NCBI GenBank assembly: GCA_016178595.1
Contig: JACOSY010000035.1
Span: forward strand, 1 to 64,000
Source: Ignavibacteria bacterium
GTDB lineage: Bacteria > Bacteroidota > Ignavibacteria > UBA10030 > SZUA-254
DNA: 64,000 nucleotides
Direction: 5' to 3'
How positions within the stretch are numbered: position 1 is the stretch's first letter; each line of letters starts with the position of its first letter. A program made the translations under genes and the position numbers. Below are positions 53,548 to 64,000 of this stretch, piece after piece. A model generated the notes under the pieces. That model was not told the DNA's origin and ran no database searches. It was given only the letters and a program-made list of their open reading frames with translations.

Positions 53548-55254
53548 TTGCTCAAGCCGAAGCTTTTTACCACACTTCAGGGATATTCCTCCCAACAATT
53601 CTTATCCGATCTCACCGCAGGACTCATTGTTGGCATTGTCGCGTTGCCGCTGGCGATCGCATTTGCCATCGCATCCGGTGTTTCACCCGATAAAGGACTT
53701 GTTACAGCGATTGTCGCCGGATTTTTGATCTCGGTACTTGGCGGAAGCCGAGTGCAAATCGGAGGCCCGACGGGCGCGTTCGTCGTCATCCTCTACGGCA
53801 TCGTCAACAACTACGGTCTCAACGGACTCATCGTCGCGACACTCATGGCGGGAGTGATTCTGGTGATCATGGGATTTGCACGATTGGGTTCCGTCATTAA
53901 GTTCATGCCATATCCCGTCATCGTCGGATTCACAAGCGGAATAGCTCTTATCATTTTCTCATCGCAGGTGAAGGACTTCTTCGGACTTCAGATGGGAACA
54001 GTGCCTGTCGACTTTGTTGAAAAGTGGATTGCGTTCGTGCAGAATCTCGCCTCGATCAACTCTTATGCACTGGCAATTGCGCTCGGTTCGACGATTGTCA
54101 TTATCTTTTGGCAGCGCTTTGTCCATAAGATTCCAGGTACGCTTGTCGCACTCCTACTTTCAACGATGGTTGTTCAAATGTTTCATCTGCCTGTCGAGAC
54201 GATTGGAAGCCGGTTTGGTGAAATTCCATCCATGCTTCCCACTCCGGTGTTGCCTACAATCGAATATGCGACAATAAAACACCTCATCCAACCGGCAACA
54301 ACAATTGCGCTCCTAGCAGCGATCGAGTCGCTCCTCTCGGCAGTTGTCGCAGATGGTATGATTGGAGGAAAACATCGCTCGAACATGGAGTTGATCGCCC
54401 AGGGAGTCGCGAATATTGCCACGTCACTGTTCGGCGGCATTCCAGCGACAGGCGCGATTGCACGGACTGCAACAAATATCAAGAATGGAGGTCGTACTCC
54501 GATCGCCGGCATCACGCACGCGATCGTACTTCTTCTCGTTATGCTCTTCTTTGGACGCTGGGCGACACTCATTCCTCTTTCGTGCCTTGCCGCAATCTTG
54601 GTGGTGGTAGCGTATAACATGAGCGAGTGGCGGTCATTCAAGGATCTGCTCAAAAGCCCCAGAAGCGACGTTGCCGTGCTGCTGATAACCTTCGGTCTCA
54701 CTGTCGTTTTCGACCTCACGGTTGCCATTGAAATCGGAGTTGTGCTTTCGGTTTTTCTCTTCATGCGGCGCATGGCAGCGGTGACAAATGTTGGCGTTGT
54801 TACGCGTGAGCTCAAGGATGAGGACGAGACAGACGATCCGAACGCAATCGAGAAGCGTGAGATTCCGAAAGGCGTCGAAGTGTATGAAGTCAACGGACCG
54901 TTCTTCTTTGGGGCGGCGTATAAGTTCGAGGAAGCGATGAGGTTTATCGAGAAGGCGCCCAAAGTGAGGATCATTCGCATGCGCAATGTGCCGGCAATGG
55001 ATTCGACCGGCCTGAACGTTTTGAAAAAGGTCTACAACGATTGCAGGAAGCATAATATCGCTTTTCTCATTTCCGACATCCACACGCAGCCGCTCTACGC
55101 CCTCGGCCAGTCGGAAATGATCGACCTCATTGGGGAAGAAAACATCTTCGGCAATATCGACAATGCGCTAAACCGTGCTCGGGAAATTGTGGGATTGCCG
55201 AAGGTTGAACGGCCTGTTCCCTTTGTACCGACTGTGAAAAGAGAGATGGCGTGA
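53548..55254 (+). CDS. SulP-family anion transporter
   Basis: The 568-residue transporter carries about ten to fourteen transmembrane helices, with [13 protein letters not shown] (SulP signature) near residue 72, and a C-terminal STAS domain with a serine in [11 protein letters not shown]. Substrates in this family include sulfate, bicarbonate and other anions. TTG 53548 is chosen since the usual family start is M[12 protein letters not shown] and the longer frame from GTG 53494 overlaps the promoter. Confidence 0.85.
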   Translation: MLKPKLFTTLQGYSSQQFLSDLTAGLIVGIVALPLAIAFAIASGVSPDKGLVTAIVAGFLISVLGGSRVQIGGPTGAFVVILYGIVNNYGLNGLIVATLMAGVILVIMGFARLGSVIKFMPYPVIVGFTSGIALIIFSSQVKDFFGLQMGTVPVDFVEKWIAFVQNLASINSYALAIALGSTIVIIFWQRFVHKIPGTLVALLLSTMVVQMFHLPVETIGSRFGEIPSMLPTPVLPTIEYATIKHLIQPATTIALLAAIESLLSAVVADGMIGGKHRSNMELIAQGVANIATSLFGGIPATGAIARTATNIKNGGRTPIAGITHAIVLLLVMLFFGRWATLIPLSCLAAILVVVAYNMSEWRSFKDLLKSPRSDVAVLLITFGLTVVFDLTVAIEIGVVLSVFLFMRRMAAVTNVGVVTRELKDEDETDDPNAIEKREIPKGVEVYEVNGPFFFGAAYKFEEAMRFIEKAPKVRIIRMRNVPAMDSTGLNVLKKVYNDCRKHNIAFLISDIHTQPLYALGQSEMIDLIGEENIFGNIDNALNRAREIVGLPKVERPVPFVPTVKREMA

Positions 55255-55302
55255 TAGACTGTTTCGATCTCACCAATTTTTTTGCGGCAAGGGGAGAAAT
55301 TC

Positions 55303-55331
55303 TTGACATCCGATCGGTCTTTCCCTATATT
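55303..55331 (+). promoter_or_regulatory. promoter of pccB
   Basis: A perfect TTGACA (55303-55308) and TATATT (55326-55331) are separated by 17 bases, 47 bases before ATG 55379. Confidence 0.75.
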
Positions 55332-55378
55332 CATCCTATCGAATCCAAATCGTTACACCTTTTCTGAGATCATACATC

Positions 55379-56938
55379 ATGTCCCAATCGAACGAGAGTG
55401 ATAAAATCCGACACCTGCGCGAGCTGAAGGCCAGGTCGAAGCTTGGCGGCGGCGAGAAGCGAATCGAGGATCAGCATAAAAAAGGAAAGCTGACGGCCCG
55501 CGAGCGATTGGAAGTCCTTCTTGACCGGAAGAGCTTTGAGGAGATCGATGCACTGGTCGAACACCGTTCACACGACTTCGGCCTGGAAAAACAAAAGGTT
55601 CTTGCGGATGGCGTTATCACCGGCACCGGAACAATCGATGGCAGACTTGTCTTTGTATTTAGTCAGGACTTCACAGTCTTTGGAGGATCGCTCTCCGAGA
55701 CGCACGCGGAGAAGATCTGTAAGATTATGGACATGGCGCTGAAAGTCGGTGCGCCCGTCATCGGCTTGAATGATTCAGGAGGTGCGAGAATTCAAGAAGG
55801 CGTCGTAAGCCTTGGCGGCTATGCCGATATTTTCCTGCGGAACACTCTTGCTTCCGGAGTGATTCCGCAGATCTCCGCAGTTATGGGACCGTGCGCAGGC
55901 GGTGCAGTCTATTCACCGGCGATTACCGACTTCACGTTCATGGTGAAGAATACAAGTTATATGTTCGTCACAGGTCCGAACGTTGTGAAGACCGTGACAC
56001 ATGAAGACGTTTCCTTCGAAGACCTTGGTGGTGCACTCACGCACGCGACAAAATCGGGTATTGCACACTTCGCGTGTGAGAATGAAGTCGAATGTCTCCA
56101 GCTCATCAGAAAGCTGTTCAGTTACATCCCATCGAATAATCTCGACGATCCACCCATCATTCAATCGAAAGACGATCCGCACCGGAAGGAAGAAAAGCTC
56201 AACTCCATCATACCCGAGAATCCCAACAAGCCGTATGACATGAAGGATGTTATTCATCTTGTTGTCGATGATGGAGAATTTCTTGAGGTACATGAACTTT
56301 TCGCCCAGAATCTTATCGTCGGATTCGCTCGTTTGGGCGGAGGACCCGTCGGAGTGATTGCCAACCAACCGGCTGTCCTGGCCGGAGTACTTGACATTGA
56401 TTCGTCAGTAAAAGGGGCGCGGTTTGTTCGCTTCTGCGATGCCTTTAATATTCCACTCATTGTTTTTGAAGATGTGCCGGGGTTTCTTCCGGGAACAGAT
56501 CAAGAATGGCGTGGAATCATCAAGCACGGAGCAAAATTGTTGTATGCCTTCTGCGAGGCGACCGTTCCGAAGATTACAGTCATTACGCGCAAAGCCTACG
56601 GCGGTGCGTACGATGTCATGAATTCCAAACATATCCGAGGCGACTTCAACTTCGCTTGGCCAACTGCCGAAATCGCAGTGATGGGTCCGAAGGGTGCAGT
56701 GGAAATCATTTTCAAGAAAGGCATCGAGCAAGCAGAAGATCGGGAGAAGGCGCTCGAAGTCAAAGTCGAAGACTATCGGAAGAAGTTTGCCAGCCCGTAC
56801 ATCGCGGCAGCACGAGGCTACGTCGATGACGTGATCGAGCCGCGCGAGACGCGTCCTCGTCTTGTTCGAGCACTCCAAATTCTCTCAACCAAGGTAGATG
56901 GTAATCCGAAGAAGAAGCATGGCAACATACCGCTCTAA
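55379..56938 (+). CDS. acyl-CoA carboxylase carboxyltransferase subunit (PccB type)
   Basis: The 519-residue biotin-dependent carboxyltransferase has two crotonase-like halves. Signatures are [15 protein letters not shown] in the first half and [25 protein letters not shown] in the second. The family makes methylmalonyl-CoA from propionyl-CoA or, in some forms, decarboxylates it. The biotin carboxylase subunit is not adjacent. A strong promoter lies upstream. Confidence 0.92.
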   Translation: MSQSNESDKIRHLRELKARSKLGGGEKRIEDQHKKGKLTARERLEVLLDRKSFEEIDALVEHRSHDFGLEKQKVLADGVITGTGTIDGRLVFVFSQDFTVFGGSLSETHAEKICKIMDMALKVGAPVIGLNDSGGARIQEGVVSLGGYADIFLRNTLASGVIPQISAVMGPCAGGAVYSPAITDFTFMVKNTSYMFVTGPNVVKTVTHEDVSFEDLGGALTHATKSGIAHFACENEVECLQLIRKLFSYIPSNNLDDPPIIQSKDDPHRKEEKLNSIIPENPNKPYDMKDVIHLVVDDGEFLEVHELFAQNLIVGFARLGGGPVGVIANQPAVLAGVLDIDSSVKGARFVRFCDAFNIPLIVFEDVPGFLPGTDQEWRGIIKHGAKLLYAFCEATVPKITVITRKAYGGAYDVMNSKHIRGDFNFAWPTAEIAVMGPKGAVEIIFKKGIEQAEDREKALEVKVEDYRKKFASPYIAAARGYVDDVIEPRETRPRLVRALQILSTKVDGNPKKKHGNIPL

Positions 56939-56973
56939 GTGTTGCTTGGTATCACTTTCCCAAAAGAAAAGCC

Positions 56974-57002
56974 TTGACATTCTACTCCAATTCCTCTATA
57001 TT
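56974..57002 (+). promoter_or_regulatory. promoter of the LysM transglycosylase gene
   Basis: TTGACA (56974-56979) and TATATT (56997-57002) are separated by 17 bases, 41 bases before the TTG start. Confidence 0.72.
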
Positions 57003-57043
57003 TTCTGGAGTTATATTTCGATAACCTCTTTCTGGATAGCGTA

Positions 57044-59224
57044 TTGAAGCACTTTTATTATGTTGTACTTCTTCTTGCTCTTTTCATAGGCTGTTCATCT
57101 GAAAAGTTGACTCGATCGACTTCTCAGGCGAACAATCCCCTTGCAGGTTTATCAACAGCCCCCACGACCGACACGCTTTCTCGCGCAGAGATGGAAGTCG
57201 CGCTCAAAGATTCGCTGGTTCCAGACTCGAACTACGATGTTGTGACTGCCCAACTCCTTGAGCGTGCACATCAACATTACTTGTCGGCGCTGGAAGCTGA
57301 GCAGCAGAACGATTCAGTTCACTCGGCAACGGAGTTCGAGTATGCCATCGCCATTCTGAACGAGTTGGGGTATTATCCTAACATCGAAAGTAATTCCGAT
57401 TTTGACGACCTCAGCCATAGCGTCATCGAGGACTATGAGAAATACATAGCCGTGATTGATAGTCTCTCGCCGAATACATCAATCTTTGCGCTTCGCAAGA
57501 AGCTTAACCAGATTGACGAAGCGAATGAAACCGGAGATCAGGATCAAACGAAAAAGGTCATTACCACGACGTCGATTCCACTTGTTATCAACGGGCACGT
57601 AGAACAGAACATCAATTTTTTCCGTGGTCGTGGCCATGCACATTTTGAGCACTGGTTGTATGTTTCGGGTAAGTACTTTCCCATCATGCGGAAGGTTTTC
57701 GGCGAGGAAGGAATTCCGGAGGAACTCGTGTCTCTCTCCATGATTGAAAGCGGGTTAAATCCCGTTGCGCGATCATGGGCAAGGGCAGTTGGTCTCTGGC
57801 AGTTTGTTAAAGGGACGGGTCAGATGTATGGTTTGCAGGGTAATTTCTGGTACGACGAGCGTCGCGATTTCGAAAAGGCCACACATGCCGCAGCGCGTCA
57901 CTTGAAGGATCTCCATGCTGAGTTTGACGATTGGTATCTTGCGCTTGCCGCCTATAATTCCGGCGCGGGAAGAGTCTATAGTGCTATACGTCGGAGTAAG
58001 TCCCGGGACTTCTGGAAGATGCGACCATTCCTGCCGCGCGAAACGCGAAACTACGTTCCGCAGTTTATCGCCGTTGCCGTTCTGACCATGTCACCAAAAG
58101 AGTATGGATTTGATGTGACGCCGGCGGATTCATTGAAGTACGAAACGGTCACGGTCAATGATTGTGTTGATCTCTCAGTCCTGGCAAAATGTGCCGACAC
58201 GGATGTCGGAACGCTTCGGGAGTTGAATCCCGAGCTCGTTCAATGGTGCACTCCGCCCGGAACGAAGGACTATACGCTTCGCGTGCCGGAAGGTTCCTCG
58301 ACGACGTTTGCAGAGAAGTACACAGGCATTCCGGACGATCAGAAGCGCGATTGGTTCCAGCATAAAGTGAAAAGAAGGGAATCGCTATCTTCGATTGCCA
58401 AATATTATGGGGTAACGACCAGCGTGATTGCCGAAGTCAACCACCTGAAAGGTAACCGCCTGCAAGTTGGCAAGACCATCGTGATCCCGATTCCTTCCAT
58501 TGGAAAACATACGATCGCAGTCGCGGCAGACCAACCGACTCGCAGAAAAGGAAGTCGTTCGCCTCAGAGGGCAAAAATTGCCGCTGAAGAAATGAAAGAT
58601 AAAGTGAAGATGACGTATCGGATCCGGAAGGGTGACACCCTTGGCAAGATTGCCGATTGGTACGATGCTCGCATTAGTGACCTCCGCATGTGGAATGAGA
58701 TTCCCTATGGTCGTTCCATCCGTGCAGGTAACACGCTCACCATTTGGGTTTCTATTGGTCAGATCGATAAGTATGCAGCGATCGATCACATTTCAGATGA
58801 GCAGCACGCGAAACTGTTGGTTGCGAATGCATCCGATGAAGACATGCAGTCCAAACCCGGCCATACTACTTCGTATTGGACCAAGTATCGTGTCAAGCGA
58901 GGCGATAATCTTGGGAAAATTGCGAGCCGATACGGCACTACATCAGATGATATTCGCAAGTGGAATGCGCTGCAGTCCGACAATGTCATGAAAGGACAAA
59001 CGCTTGATATCCTTATCGAGGATAATACTCCCGCTCGTGGTGCGACACTCGCAGTGCGCGACAGCGCCAAATCCGGCAAGACGATTTCATACAAGGTAAA
59101 GAAGGGCGATACGCTTCACAGTATCGCTTCGACGTTCGGTGTTTCCATTCGTCAGCTTCAGTCGTGGAACAATATTCGCGGAACAAGAATTCACATCGGC
59201 CAGGAGCTTGTCATCAACTCCTAG
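57044..59224 (+). CDS. membrane-bound lytic transglycosylase with LysM repeats (MltD type)
   Basis: The 726-residue lipoprotein cuts peptidoglycan. It has a lipobox (LFIGC, Cys near residue 17), an SLT domain with the catalytic Glu E235 in MIESGLNP, and four LysM modules in the C-terminal half (starting near residues 447, 523, 615 and 682). The start is TTG 57044, as the only frame-consistent one with a lipoprotein signal. It is followed by a terminator. Confidence 0.92.
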   Translation: MKHFYYVVLLLALFIGCSSEKLTRSTSQANNPLAGLSTAPTTDTLSRAEMEVALKDSLVPDSNYDVVTAQLLERAHQHYLSALEAEQQNDSVHSATEFEYAIAILNELGYYPNIESNSDFDDLSHSVIEDYEKYIAVIDSLSPNTSIFALRKKLNQIDEANETGDQDQTKKVITTTSIPLVINGHVEQNINFFRGRGHAHFEHWLYVSGKYFPIMRKVFGEEGIPEELVSLSMIESGLNPVARSWARAVGLWQFVKGTGQMYGLQGNFWYDERRDFEKATHAAARHLKDLHAEFDDWYLALAAYNSGAGRVYSAIRRSKSRDFWKMRPFLPRETRNYVPQFIAVAVLTMSPKEYGFDVTPADSLKYETVTVNDCVDLSVLAKCADTDVGTLRELNPELVQWCTPPGTKDYTLRVPEGSSTTFAEKYTGIPDDQKRDWFQHKVKRRESLSSIAKYYGVTTSVIAEVNHLKGNRLQVGKTIVIPIPSIGKHTIAVAADQPTRRKGSRSPQRAKIAAEEMKDKVKMTYRIRKGDTLGKIADWYDARISDLRMWNEIPYGRSIRAGNTLTIWVSIGQIDKYAAIDHISDEQHAKLLVANASDEDMQSKPGHTTSYWTKYRVKRGDNLGKIASRYGTTSDDIRKWNALQSDNVMKGQTLDILIEDNTPARGATLAVRDSAKSGKTISYKVKKGDTLHSIASTFGVSIRQLQSWNNIRGTRIHIGQELVINS

Positions 59225-59251
59225 TTTTCCAGACGGCGAATTTTCTTCGGC

Positions 59252-59280
59252 ACGACCAGTCATTCCGACCGGTCGTTTTT
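59252..59280 (+). terminator. rho-independent terminator after the transglycosylase gene
   Basis: acgaccagtc (59252-59261) pairs with gaccggtcgt (59266-59275) with one mismatch, then a T-run. Confidence 0.82.
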
Positions 59281-59335
59281 GTTTCATCGTTGCTTATCAA
59301 GCGTTTTTTGAGTAGATTGGGTTACTTTGATGCAC

Positions 59336-59422
59336 GGAGAGGTGGCCGAGTGGTTGAAGGCGCTAGTCTCGAAAACTAGTATACGCGTAAGTGTATCGAG
59401 GGTTCGACTCCCTCCCTCTCCG
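59336..59422 (+). tRNA. tRNA-Ser (anticodon CGA)
   Basis: The 87-base gene has the acceptor stem ggagagg/cctctcc and the D-arm gccgagtggttgaaggc. The anticodon stem ctagt/actag has loop ctcgaaa (anticodon cga), a long variable arm follows as expected for serine, and the T-arm is gaggg-ttcgact-ccctc. The discriminator base is G and no CCA is encoded. Confidence 0.96.
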
Positions 59423-59613
59423 CTGAGAATTGCAATACCGTTTCTCATCGCGAATGTACTTTGCCTACATCTTACGGAGCTTGAAAGACAGAACGAATTA
59501 TTACGGTTCGACTGAAAATGTTGGCAAGAGACTCGATTAGCGGCTATTGCTGGCTTCACTCAAATGGAATCATTCGCATTAGGGAGTGATCGTGGGTTCT
59601 CCCAAGGGGACTC

Positions 59614-59632
59614 TCCGAAGGAGTCCTTCGGA
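59614..59632 (+). repeat. perfect palindrome tccgaagga-g-tccttcgga
   Basis: A nine-base-pair inverted repeat with a one-base centre, in the spacer between tRNA-Ser and the aminotransferase gene. A partial copy of the tRNA 3' end (ccctctccgc) lies 19 to 28 bases further on. Confidence 0.55.
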
Positions 59633-59685
59633 CCTTTGGAGGAATTCCCCCCTCTCCGCAGTTCAAATATTCATGATCTACAGAA

Positions 59686-60798
59686 ATGAAAGTTCCCCTC
59701 GCAGACTTACACGCTCAGTACCTGACGATCAAACCGGAAATTGATGCTGCAATTCAACGGGTGATTGATCGTTCACAGTTCATCCTTGGCAAGGCAGTCA
59801 GCGATTTTGAGCAAGCCTTTGCCGATGCGCACCAGGTAAAACACTGTGTCGCGGTCGGCTCGGGGACGGATGCACTCCATCTCGCTCTCTGGGCGTTGGG
59901 AGTAGGAGAAGGTGATATGGTGGTGACGACGCCATTTACGTTCATTGCCACAGTCGAAGCAATCTCACTCACCGGTGCCCGCCCCATCTTTGCCGATATC
60001 GACGAGCGAACCTACACCATGGATCCCGGATGTATCGACGATCTTCTCTCGAAATCAAAAGGAGTGAAAGCAATTCTCCCCGTTCATCTGTACGGCCAAG
60101 CGGCAGAGATGAATGAAATAAAAAAGATTGCTCTCCGATATGGATTAGCGATAGTAGAGGATGCGTGCCAGGCACATCTTGCGGGATATGATGGGAAATG
60201 TGTCGGGCATTTCGGAACTGCCGCATGTTTCAGTTTTTATCCGGGCAAGAATCTTGGTGCCTATGGCGAGGCTGGCGCCATCATTACGAATGACGATGCG
60301 CTTGCAACGAAGATGCGCCGGCTGCGCGATCACGGTCAGGTGGAAAAATACAAGCACGAGTTTTGGGGACACAACTACAGAATGGATGGGATTCAAGGTG
60401 CAGTACTTGGTGTAAAACTCAAGTACCTTCGACAATGGACTGACCGCCGCCGTGAGATCGCTCGAAGATACCATGAATACCTGCGTGATGTCGGCGATCT
60501 CACCCTTCCATACGAAGATCCAAAATCCTATCACGTGTACCATCTCTTCGTCGTTCGAACAAAGCGGCGCGATGTGTTGCAGAAATATCTCGCGGATAAA
60601 GAGATCGGGACAAGTATCGCATATCCGATCCCCTTACACTTTCAACAGGCCTACCGGCATCTCGGTTACAAGAAAGGTGATTTTCCTGTCAGCGAAACCG
60701 TCGCCCTGGAATGTCTCTCACTGCCTATCTACGCCGAGATGAGCGACGAACAGGTTGAGTTTGTTGCCGCAGCAATTCGATCGTTCTTCCATGATTGA
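59686..60798 (+). CDS. DegT-family PLP aminotransferase (sugar)
   Basis: The 370-residue enzyme has K188 in SFYPGKNLGAYGE, the lysine of the PLP site, in the context used by nucleotide-sugar aminotransferases of the FdtB/WbpE/VioA type. It lies before ugd and uxs, and thus belongs to a nucleotide-sugar cluster. The exact 3- or 4-keto substrate is not determined. Only the related 40835 gene has the WecE-like context. Confidence 0.88.
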   Translation: MKVPLADLHAQYLTIKPEIDAAIQRVIDRSQFILGKAVSDFEQAFADAHQVKHCVAVGSGTDALHLALWALGVGEGDMVVTTPFTFIATVEAISLTGARPIFADIDERTYTMDPGCIDDLLSKSKGVKAILPVHLYGQAAEMNEIKKIALRYGLAIVEDACQAHLAGYDGKCVGHFGTAACFSFYPGKNLGAYGEAGAIITNDDALATKMRRLRDHGQVEKYKHEFWGHNYRMDGIQGAVLGVKLKYLRQWTDRRREIARRYHEYLRDVGDLTLPYEDPKSYHVYHLFVVRTKRRDVLQKYLADKEIGTSIAYPIPLHFQQAYRHLGYKKGDFPVSETVALECLSLPIYAEMSDEQVEFVAAAIRSFFHD

Positions 60799-60829
60799 TT
60801 GCCTCTCTCAATCCGGACGTCACGTTCGA

Positions 60830-60858
60830 TTGAAAAAGTTAAAAAAATTTCCTATACT
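60830..60858 (+). promoter_or_regulatory. promoter of ugd
   Basis: TTGAAA (60830-60835) and TATACT (60853-60858) are separated by 17 bases, 48 bases before ATG 60907. Confidence 0.65.
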
Positions 60859-60906
60859 GTGCGCTGAAATCCTTTTCGGCGATCCATAATCTTTTTCAGG
60901 AGCTGC

Positions 60907-62226
60907 ATGAGAATCAGTGTGATCGGAACCGGTTATGTCGGACTGGTTGTCGGAACGTGTTTTGCCGAGACTGGCAATGACGTCATCTGCGTCGATATCG
61001 ATGAGAAAAAGATTCGGATGCTGCAGAAAGGCAAGTCGCCAAGCTATGAACCGGGCCTTGAAGAACTCTTGAAGAAAAATATCCGCGAGAAACGGCTTCG
61101 CTTCGCGACGGATATCAAACATGCCATTGACAAGAGCGAGGTGATCTTCCTGGCGCTTCCGACACCAGCCAATGAAGACGGATCGGCTGACTTGCGACAT
61201 GTTCTTGAGGTGGCTGACATGATCGGACGTTTCCTCAATGGATACAAGGTGATCGTTAACAAGAGTACCGTTCCCGTTGGAACTGCCGACAAGGTGCGTG
61301 CGGTGATCGCGAAGAAGGCAAAACACGAATTCGACGTAATTTCCAATCCGGAATTCTTGAAGGAAGGCGCTGCGGTCAACGATTTTCTGAAGCCCGATCG
61401 TATCGTGATCGGATCGCGGAGCGCGAAGGCGATCGCAACCATGCAAGACCTGTATGCACCCTTCATTCGTACCGGCAATCCAGTGATCATCATGGACGAG
61501 CGGAGTTCAGAGCTGACAAAGTATGCCGCCAACACCTTCCTCGCGACGAAAATTTCCTTCATCAATGAAATCGCTAATCTCTGTGAACGTGTCGGCGCAG
61601 ATGTCGATATGGTACGAAAAGGAATTGGCACCGATCCACGCATCGGCTTGCAGTTTCTCTTCGCCGGGACCGGTTACGGAGGCTCCTGCTTTCCGAAGGA
61701 TGTGAGTGCACTCGCAAAAACCTCCGGCGAGCACAACTACGATTTTAAAATTTTGAATGCCGTTCAGTGGGTGAACAACAACCAGCGCAAACTCTTCGCC
61801 GACAAGATCGTGTCTCACTTCAAGGGTCGACTGAAGGGGAAAACGATCGCAGTGTGGGGACTCTCGTTCAAGCCGAACACGGATGACATGCGTGAAGCGC
61901 CGTCAATATCGATCATTACAGAACTGCTGCGGCAGAAAGCGAAAATTCAAGCGCACGACCCGGTTGCGATCGATGAAGCGAAGAAGTGCTTTACAACATC
62001 CATTAAATATTTTCAAAAGAATTACGACGCATTGAAAGGTGCAGATGCACTCGCTGTGATGACGGAATGGAATGAATTCCGCCGACCTGATTTCGAAAAA
62101 ATGAAATCGCTCATGCGCGGTCATGTCATTTTCGACGGCAGAAATATTTACGATCCCAAAGCGTTGAAGGAGAAGGGTTTTATCTACTATGGAATCGGCA
62201 GAGGAGCTTCGAATGGCGACAGGTAA
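60907..62226 (+). CDS. ugd: UDP-glucose 6-dehydrogenase
   Basis: The 439-residue enzyme oxidises UDP-glucose to UDP-glucuronate. It has the N-terminal Rossmann site [17 protein letters not shown], the catalytic C261 in GSCFPKD, and the [17 protein letters not shown] block. gcaggagctgc precedes the ATG. It overlaps the uxs gene by 14 bases, so the two make consecutive steps of one route. Confidence 0.94.
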   Translation: MRISVIGTGYVGLVVGTCFAETGNDVICVDIDEKKIRMLQKGKSPSYEPGLEELLKKNIREKRLRFATDIKHAIDKSEVIFLALPTPANEDGSADLRHVLEVADMIGRFLNGYKVIVNKSTVPVGTADKVRAVIAKKAKHEFDVISNPEFLKEGAAVNDFLKPDRIVIGSRSAKAIATMQDLYAPFIRTGNPVIIMDERSSELTKYAANTFLATKISFINEIANLCERVGADVDMVRKGIGTDPRIGLQFLFAGTGYGGSCFPKDVSALAKTSGEHNYDFKILNAVQWVNNNQRKLFADKIVSHFKGRLKGKTIAVWGLSFKPNTDDMREAPSISIITELLRQKAKIQAHDPVAIDEAKKCFTTSIKYFQKNYDALKGADALAVMTEWNEFRRPDFEKMKSLMRGHVIFDGRNIYDPKALKEKGFIYYGIGRGASNGDR

Positions 62227-63178
62227 CATCGTCAGTGTTGTGACAGGCGGGGCGGGATTCCTCGGTTCCCACATCTGCGATCGACTTCTCCTCGAGGGAC
62301 ACCATGTTATTTGCATCGACAACCTCATCACCGGCGATACTGCCAACATCGCGCATCTGTTCGGGCATGATTGTTTCCGCTTTGTGAACCACGACGTGAC
62401 GAACTACATCTTCATCGATGGGCCTGTCCATAATATTCTTCACTTTGCGTCGCCGGCAAGCCCGGTTGATTATCTCAAGTTGCCGATTCAAACGCTTAAA
62501 GTCGGATCTCTTGGAACACACAAAGCCCTCGGACTTGCAAAGGCCAAGGGTGCGCGATTCCTTCTGGCATCGACATCGGAAGTCTATGGCGATCCACTCG
62601 TGCATCCTCAGCCGGAGTCGTATTGGGGAAATGTCAACCCCATTGGTTTCCGTGGCGTGTACGATGAAGCAAAGCGTTTTGCTGAAGCGATGACGATGGC
62701 ATATCATCGGTATCACAAGGTCGATACGAGGATTGTCCGTATTTTTAACACATTTGGACCGCGTATGAGGATCAATGATGGACGGGCAATCCCGGCGTTC
62801 ATATTACAAGCGCTGCATGAAGAACATGTCACGGTCTTTGGTGATGGAAGCCAGACACGCAGCGTGTGCTATGTCGATGATCTCATCGAAGGGATATATC
62901 GATTGCTCAAGTCGGATGTTGTTGATCCGGTCAACATCGGCAACCCCGATGAGATCCCGATGTTACAGCTTGCCAAAGAGATTGTCGAGCTCACAGGCAG
63001 CAACAGCAAGATTGTCTTCAAGGAATTACCCGAAGATGATCCGAAAATCCGCCAGCCCGACATTACGCATGCACGAGCGCTGCTTGACTGGGAGGCGAAA
63101 GTCAGCAGAAGGGAAGGACTCAAAAAAACGCTGGAGTACTTCCGCAGCAAGGCTCTTGTTCCTGAGCCACAGAAATAG
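62213..63178 (+). CDS. uxs: UDP-glucuronate decarboxylase (UDP-xylose synthase)
   Basis: The 321-residue extended SDR enzyme has [15 protein letters not shown] (NAD site), the active-site YDEAK, and the TSEVYGDP...[14 protein letters not shown] pattern of the UXS branch, forming UDP-xylose from UDP-glucuronate. ATG 62213 is chosen over the frame start at 62189 because gaggag lies seven bases upstream. Together with ugd it forms a UDP-xylose route. Confidence 0.9.
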   Translation: MATGNIVSVVTGGAGFLGSHICDRLLLEGHHVICIDNLITGDTANIAHLFGHDCFRFVNHDVTNYIFIDGPVHNILHFASPASPVDYLKLPIQTLKVGSLGTHKALGLAKAKGARFLLASTSEVYGDPLVHPQPESYWGNVNPIGFRGVYDEAKRFAEAMTMAYHRYHKVDTRIVRIFNTFGPRMRINDGRAIPAFILQALHEEHVTVFGDGSQTRSVCYVDDLIEGIYRLLKSDVVDPVNIGNPDEIPMLQLAKEIVELTGSNSKIVFKELPEDDPKIRQPDITHARALLDWEAKVSRREGLKKTLEYFRSKALVPEPQK

Positions 63179-63183
63179 TTTCC

Positions 63184-64000
63184 GTGTCATCGTTCAGGCA
63201 TTTCTCTGTTCTACTCTTTGCAGTCGTACTTCTCGCCTCTGAGGCAACGGCCGGCGCTCCGTACCGCGCAGCCTCCAGCTCTCTCAGTGCCTGTATGTTC
63301 TATTCCGGTGTTAACCAATATGATACTGCTGGTGCCAACACATTCGCGCTTTCTCAAGACGAAGTCAATACCGCTCGGCTCGCATTGGTTGGCGGAGTCT
63401 GGGCTGCTTCGATGGTAACGATTCATATCTACCAGCAGAATGGCTGGTGGAAAGACCACCGCGCACCGTTTCACTTCCAGGAAGATCTTACGTACGGTCT
63501 TTGGGTTGACAAGATTGGTCACTTCTACGGAGGCTACATCCTCGGGTTTGCCATCGATCATTCACTTCGGTGGGCAAATGTCCCGCCGTCGCAGGCGGTT
63601 TGGATTGGCGCCGCCGGCGGATTGCTCTTCCAAACGTATGTCGAGGTGGAAGATGGATTTTCGGATTGGGGTTTCGATCGAGTGGATTTCGCTTCGGACG
63701 TTGGCGGTGCGGTGTGGCCGGTCGTTCGATACTACGTCCCGTACGCACAGAATTTCGATTTAAAGATGAGTTATCATCCGTCGGACTTACTCGGCGAACC
63801 CGGTGGGATAGGCTTCAAAGGCCAGAAGCATCTGATGATCGATGATTACGAAGGGCAAACGTTTTGGATGAGCGTGAAAGTTCACAACCTTCTTCCTGGC
63901 GGAGTACGATCTTTTTGGCCGGAATTCCTATGCCTCTCACTCGGTTATGGTGCGCGTGAGGTTGCGGGTGTAAACCCACATCGCGTGCTGTTCATCGCGC
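63184..64000 (+). CDS. DUF2279 (YfiM-like) protein, cut by the window edge
   Basis: A GTG at 63184 opens at least 272 codons with no stop before the window end. A signal peptide (residues about 1-24) is followed by DKIGHFYGGYILGF and FQTYVEVEDGFSDWGFDRVDF, the DUF2279 pattern. It is a probable envelope protein of unknown function, starting six bases after uxs. The 3' end is outside the window. Confidence 0.78.
   Translation, partial: MSSFRHFSVLLFAVVLLASEATAGAPYRAASSSLSACMFYSGVNQYDTAGANTFALSQDEVNTARLALVGGVWAASMVTIHIYQQNGWWKDHRAPFHFQEDLTYGLWVDKIGHFYGGYILGFAIDHSLRWANVPPSQAVWIGAAGGLLFQTYVEVEDGFSDWGFDRVDFASDVGGAVWPVVRYYVPYAQNFDLKMSYHPSDLLGEPGGIGFKGQKHLMIDDYEGQTFWMSVKVHNLLPGGVRSFWPEFLCLSLGYGAREVAGVNPHRVLFIA

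Noticed and set aside
54183-54986. 267-codon minus frame opposite the SulP gene
   Set aside because: Shadow of a membrane-protein gene; no start signals and low-complexity Ser/Arg-rich translation.
59327-59515. Short plus and minus frames over tRNA-Ser
   Set aside because: They are chance frames over a well-folded tRNA gene.

Overview
The window looks like a chromosomal segment from a bacterium of the Bacteroidota/Chlorobiota (FCB) assemblage, most likely the Ignavibacteria or a close relative. The evidence is a C-terminal type IX secretion tail with the PNPFNP motif, a PorD-like and a PorV/PorQ-like protein, a YbeY whose third zinc-ligand position is Asp, a DUF2795 protein, a 31-residue AURKAIP1/COX24-type ribosomal peptide, and an hpf-hprK pair. 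Several upstream regions carry TTGACA-17-TATATT promoters of the ordinary sigma-70 kind rather than the Bacteroidia -33/-7 type. The exact lineage cannot be fixed from the sequence alone. Almost every gene is on the + strand; the exceptions are an IS30 transposase fragment at the left edge and the PorD-like gene (45014-45916).

Region by region. 1-232: 5' end of an IS30-family transposase reading out of the window, then the metH leader. 233-10971: metH, DUF309/ferredoxin, an MBL hydrolase, a Rieske-queG-trxB operon, hsp20, sppA, HU, a zinc-ribbon/TPR membrane protein and a tiny ribosomal protein too short for usual gene finders. 11087-17123: a 5'-nucleotidase, an orphan P-loop kinase-like protein, a YtxH/DUF948 pair, an EF-G2-type GTPase and a HIT protein. 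17124-19812: an accessory patch with a REP-associated tyrosine transposase (RAYT), five copies of a composite two-palindrome repeat, a secreted YCF48-repeat protein with a T9SS tail, and a dead 5' fragment of a type I restriction-modification methyltransferase gene (hsdM). 19813-31265: ctpA-type protease, DUF3108, gamma-carbonic anhydrase, MBL, cold-shock protein, ybeY-topA-xerC-hpf-hprK, an M23 peptidase and DUF2795. 31420-44995: an Omp85 protein with holB and metG, a lipoprotein-TonB receptor-glycosyltransferase-aminotransferase operon, tatD and a HEAT-cyclophilin fusion. 45014-48582: the T9SS/outer-membrane patch. 48746-50871: mnmA, then a GxxExxY gene between copies of a hairpin repeat and an orphan membrane protein. 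51003-59422: rhlE, a lipoprotein, SulP, pccB, a LysM transglycosylase and tRNA-Ser(CGA). 59686-64000: sugar-nucleotide genes (DegT aminotransferase, ugd, uxs) and a DUF2279 protein cut by the right edge.

Working together, the genes are mostly housekeeping: methionine synthesis, tRNA modification (queG, mnmA), ribosome maturation and hibernation, chromosome topology and dimer resolution, redox (trxB, Rieske, ferredoxin), envelope building (Omp85, M23, MltD, SulP, TonB) and surface polysaccharide precursors. The most unusual material is the RAYT/composite-REP island, where units made of a long and a short palindrome occur as inverted pairs both with and without the transposase gene. A second point is the set of about fourteen well-matched sigma-70 promoters, most with an exact 17-base spacer, including one that would give a leaderless mRNA.
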